Source: UBA9337 sp038331135 (GTDB lineage Bacteria; Patescibacteriota; Minisyncoccia; Moranbacterales; UBA9337). From it: a DNA stretch of 14,896 nucleotides. Below the pieces are notes generated by a model. It was not told the origin of the DNA and made no database searches. It saw only the letters and a program-made list of their open reading frames with translations. Below are positions 13,058 through 14,896 of the stretch, one piece after another. Position 1 is the first letter of the stretch. Each line of letters opens with the position of its first letter. The DNA is taken from assembly GCA_038331135.1 (NCBI GenBank), contig JBBQOS010000023.1:1-14896 (forward strand), written 5' to 3'. The translations under genes and the position numbers were made by a program.

Positions 13058-13621
13058 ATGATACCACTAATAGTAATTCTCGCAGTGCTGGCCATTCTTG
13101 TTATCTGGGTGATTTCGATTTACAATGGGTTGATTAAACTAAAAAACAGAGTGGATGAGGCTTGGAGTGATATTGATGTGCAATTGAAGCGAAGATATGA
13201 TTTAATCCCCAATCTTATTAGTACGGTTAAAGGTTACGCAACTCATGAAAGCGGTACTTTTGAAAAAGTGACAGAAGCTAGAAATAAAGCTATGCAAGCC
13301 CAAGAAACTGGGGATGCCAAAGCTCAAGCTGAAGCTGAAAATATGTTATCTGGAACTTTGAAATCAATTTTTGCTCTTGCTGAAAATTATCCAGAATTGA
13401 AAGCCAATCAAAATTTCTTGGAATTGCAAAGAGAACTGAGTGATACTGAGGATAAAATTCAAGCTTCACGAAGATTTTACAATGGTAATGTCCGCGACTT
13501 CAATATTAAAATTGAACTTTTCCCAAATAATGTTTTTGCTGGTATGCTAAATTTTACTAAAAGAGAATTTTTTGAAATAAGTAACGAGGCGGAAAGAGAA
13601 AATGTAAAAGTAGAATTCTAA
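13058..13621 (+). CDS. lemA: LemA family protein
   Basis: This 187-residue protein has the classic LemA layout: one N-terminal membrane helix (about 3-21), then a helical, mostly coiled domain. Conserved stretches are YNGLIKLKNRVDEAWSDIDVQ (22-42), LKRRYDLIPNLISTVKGYA (43-61) and the C-terminal RRFYNGNVRDFNIKIELFPNNVFAG. LemA is expected to be membrane-anchored; its molecular role is not settled. It often stands next to HtpX or other membrane-associated genes, as here. The htpX gene starts 132 bp downstream with no promoter or terminator recognised between them, so they are probably co-transcribed. There is no Shine-Dalgarno. Length is normal and no residues look missing. Confidence 0.95.
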   Translation: MIPLIVILAVLAILVIWVISIYNGLIKLKNRVDEAWSDIDVQLKRRYDLIPNLISTVKGYATHESGTFEKVTEARNKAMQAQETGDAKAQAEAENMLSGTLKSIFALAENYPELKANQNFLELQRELSDTEDKIQASRRFYNGNVRDFNIKIELFPNNVFAGMLNFTKREFFEISNEAERENVKVEF

Positions 13622-13622
13622 A

Positions 13623-13663
13623 TGTTAAAGATGTTCCAATTATTGTATTTGTTGAAAATGTTA
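13623..13663 (+). repeat. TGTT-unit array 5 (9-nt period) after lemA
   Basis: TGTT units begin at 13623, 13632, 13650 and 13659, with TATT at 13641 in phase, giving a strict 9-nt period over five units starting two bases after the lemA stop. TGTTAATATTTT (13659-13670) can pair with AAAATATTTAACA (13685-13697) with a one-base bulge. Confidence 0.7.
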
Positions 13664-13710
13664 ATATTTTAATATTAAAGATTGAAAATATTTAACAAGC
13701 GAAGCGATGC

Positions 13711-13759
13711 AACATTTGTAACACTTACAACATCTACAACATCTACAACATTTATGACA
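13711..13759 (-). repeat. TGTT-unit array 6, inverted, before htpX
   Basis: On the plus strand AACA begins at 13711, 13720, 13729, 13738 and 13747, with GACA at 13756, a strict 9-nt period. On the minus strand this is the TGTT unit. It reaches the first codons of htpX. With array 5 it forms an inverted pair across the lemA-htpX gap. Confidence 0.75.
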
Positions 13760-14641
13760 TTATATACTCAAGCAGATACTAACAAAAGGTTAACCTGGAT
13801 TTACATTTTGGGTTTCCTTGTTTTTGTTATTGGAGTGGGATATGTTTTTGCTGGCGCGATGGGCAATAGTTGGATTCTTTATGGAGCGGTTATTTTTTCT
13901 ACGTTAATGAGTTTTGGCTCATACTGGTGGAGCGATAAAATAGTTTTGAGCATGAGTGGAGCCAAAGAAATTAGCCATGATAACGCGCGAGAGTTGTATC
14001 ATTTGGTTGAAAATCTTTGTATTACGGCTGGATTACCATTGCCAAAAATTTATATTATCGAGGACAGCGCCCTCAATGCTTTTGCTACGGGGCGTGATCC
14101 AGAGCATGGAGTGATTTGTTTTACTACGGGAATAATCCAAAAGTTAGAAAAGACTGAGTTGGAAGGTGTAATTGCCCATGAGCTTTCACATATTGGAAAC
14201 CGCGATATTTTACTTTCCACCGTCGTGGTAGTTTTGGTGGGATTCGTAACTCTTCTAGCTGATTGGTTTCGCCATTGGGCCTTTTGGGGTGGTAGAGATA
14301 ACGAAAACACGGGGGGACAATTTAAAATTATTTTGATAATCGTAGCTATAGTTCTTTCTATTTTAGCTCCTTTTGCGGCTATAATAATGCAACTGGCAAT
14401 TTCAAGAAAGAGAGAGTTTTTGGCTGATGCTAGTGGCGCGCTCCTGACTCGTTATCCCGAAGGATTAGCTCGAGCTTTAGAAAAAATTTCTGCCGACAAT
14501 GAACCACTCGAAGCTGCTAATCGAGCCACTGCTCATTTGTATATCTCCAATCCTTTTAAAGGTAAAAAAATGTCAAAACTTTTTATGACCCATCCACCGA
14601 TTGAAGATAGAATAAAAATATTGCGCGGAATAGAGTTATAA
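13754..14641 (+). CDS. htpX: HtpX-like membrane zinc metalloprotease (M48)
   Basis: Membrane protease of the M48 family, which degrades damaged or misfolded membrane proteins. The ATG at 13754 gives 295 residues beginning MTLYTQADTNKR, a normal HtpX start. A TTG at 13682 would add 24 residues, but these are just the 9-nt repeat translated (TLTTSTTSTTF), so it is rejected. Two membrane segments lie near 15-35 and 40-58. The zinc site HELSH is at 142-146 (H142, E143, H146), and the third ligand is E221 in KREFLADA. Two further hydrophobic segments lie between them (about 155-172 and 190-217). The C-terminal FMTHPPIEDRIKILRG motif is typical. Promoter and Shine-Dalgarno are absent, so it is probably transcribed from the lemA promoter. 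All catalytic residues are present. Confidence 0.95.
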   Translation: MTLYTQADTNKRLTWIYILGFLVFVIGVGYVFAGAMGNSWILYGAVIFSTLMSFGSYWWSDKIVLSMSGAKEISHDNARELYHLVENLCITAGLPLPKIYIIEDSALNAFATGRDPEHGVICFTTGIIQKLEKTELEGVIAHELSHIGNRDILLSTVVVVLVGFVTLLADWFRHWAFWGGRDNENTGGQFKIILIIVAIVLSILAPFAAIIMQLAISRKREFLADASGALLTRYPEGLARALEKISADNEPLEAANRATAHLYISNPFKGKKMSKLFMTHPPIEDRIKILRGIEL

Positions 14642-14699
14642 TTTTACCGCACTAAATTTTTATAGAAAAATAAATTAAAAAATTTAAATATTAAAAAAC

Positions 14700-14896
14700 A
14701 TGAATATGGATGAACTGAGTCCTGACGTTATTGAATTTAAGGATGAAAGGAGCAAAAGATTATATCGAGATAGGTTTGTTTTTCCGGAGATATTAGTGGG
14801 GGCTTTTATTGATAACGATGCTATTGTGGAGGCAATAGAGGCGGAAATAAAAAAGAGAATACAAGAAAAAACAGTTAATAATATTAGCAATGAAGT
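14700..14896 (+). CDS. partial unknown protein, cut by window end
   Basis: From the ATG at 14700 the frame stays open for 65 codons to the window's edge. It begins MNMDELSPDVIEFKDERSKR and continues with charged, helix-prone sequence (AIVEAIEAEIKKRIQE). It is not recognised. A second ATG two codons later is equally possible. There is no Shine-Dalgarno; the 58-bp gap after htpX is extremely AT-rich, so the gene may belong to the same transcription unit. Confidence 0.55.
   Translation, partial: MNMDELSPDVIEFKDERSKRLYRDRFVFPEILVGAFIDNDAIVEAIEAEIKKRIQEKTVNNISNE

Noticed and set aside
14684..14890. 68-codon minus-strand frame at the right edge
   Set aside because: It overlaps the plus-strand frame from 14700, which starts with ATG in the direction of htpX and continues to the edge. 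The minus frame looks like its shadow.

Overview
The window looks like a piece of an AT-rich bacterial genome, most probably from the Candidate Phyla Radiation (Patescibacteria). That placement is inferred from several things together: low G+C, mostly short intergenic gaps, few genes with a Shine-Dalgarno sequence, many single-gene transcription units, and a gene set of a MurE-like ligase, LemA, HtpX, DUF2339, a membrane spermidine-synthase-like protein and an RlpA-like G5 protein. The long reading frames are complete under the standard bacterial code, with no sign of stop-codon reassignment.

Left end (1-1300): an apparently intact IS3-family insertion sequence with OrfA, OrfB and a candidate -1 frameshift site. 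Its right end sits directly in front of a secreted beta-helix/coiled-coil protein (1304-2743) and may supply that gene's -35 box. A perfect bidirectional terminator (2775-2813) separates it from a convergent G5/RlpA-like cell-wall protein (2861-3823, minus).

Middle (3950-10280): a membrane-embedded spermidine-synthase-like methyltransferase-fold protein. Next comes an unusual G+C-rich, arginine-rich lipoprotein gene with a near-consensus promoter, structured leader, perfect Shine-Dalgarno and strong terminator. Then a probable membrane pair follows: a multi-spanning DUF2339 protein and a signal-peptide protein with thrombospondin type 3 repeats and a C-terminal anchor. A gap of nearly 680 bp holds a small ORF interrupted by a TAA at codon 4 and a second, identical 73-bp copy of the lipoprotein terminator.

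Right part (10280-14896): a MurE-like Mur ligase lacking the usual N-terminal domain, a small membrane protein of unknown function, a convergent DUF212 (divergent PAP2) protein, a lemA-htpX pair, and the start of an unrecognised gene cut by the window edge.

Most genes concern the envelope: peptidoglycan synthesis and remodelling, membrane quality control, and surface or secreted proteins. The most unusual signal is in the gaps. Arrays of a degenerate 8-9-nt unit (TGTT plus 4-5 variable, A/T-rich bases) lie just after several genes. One pair of arrays is in inverted orientation between lemA and htpX. Other gaps carry two members of a palindromic repeat, two C/G-rich hairpins and a long imperfect hairpin. 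No tRNA, rRNA or CRISPR array was seen.
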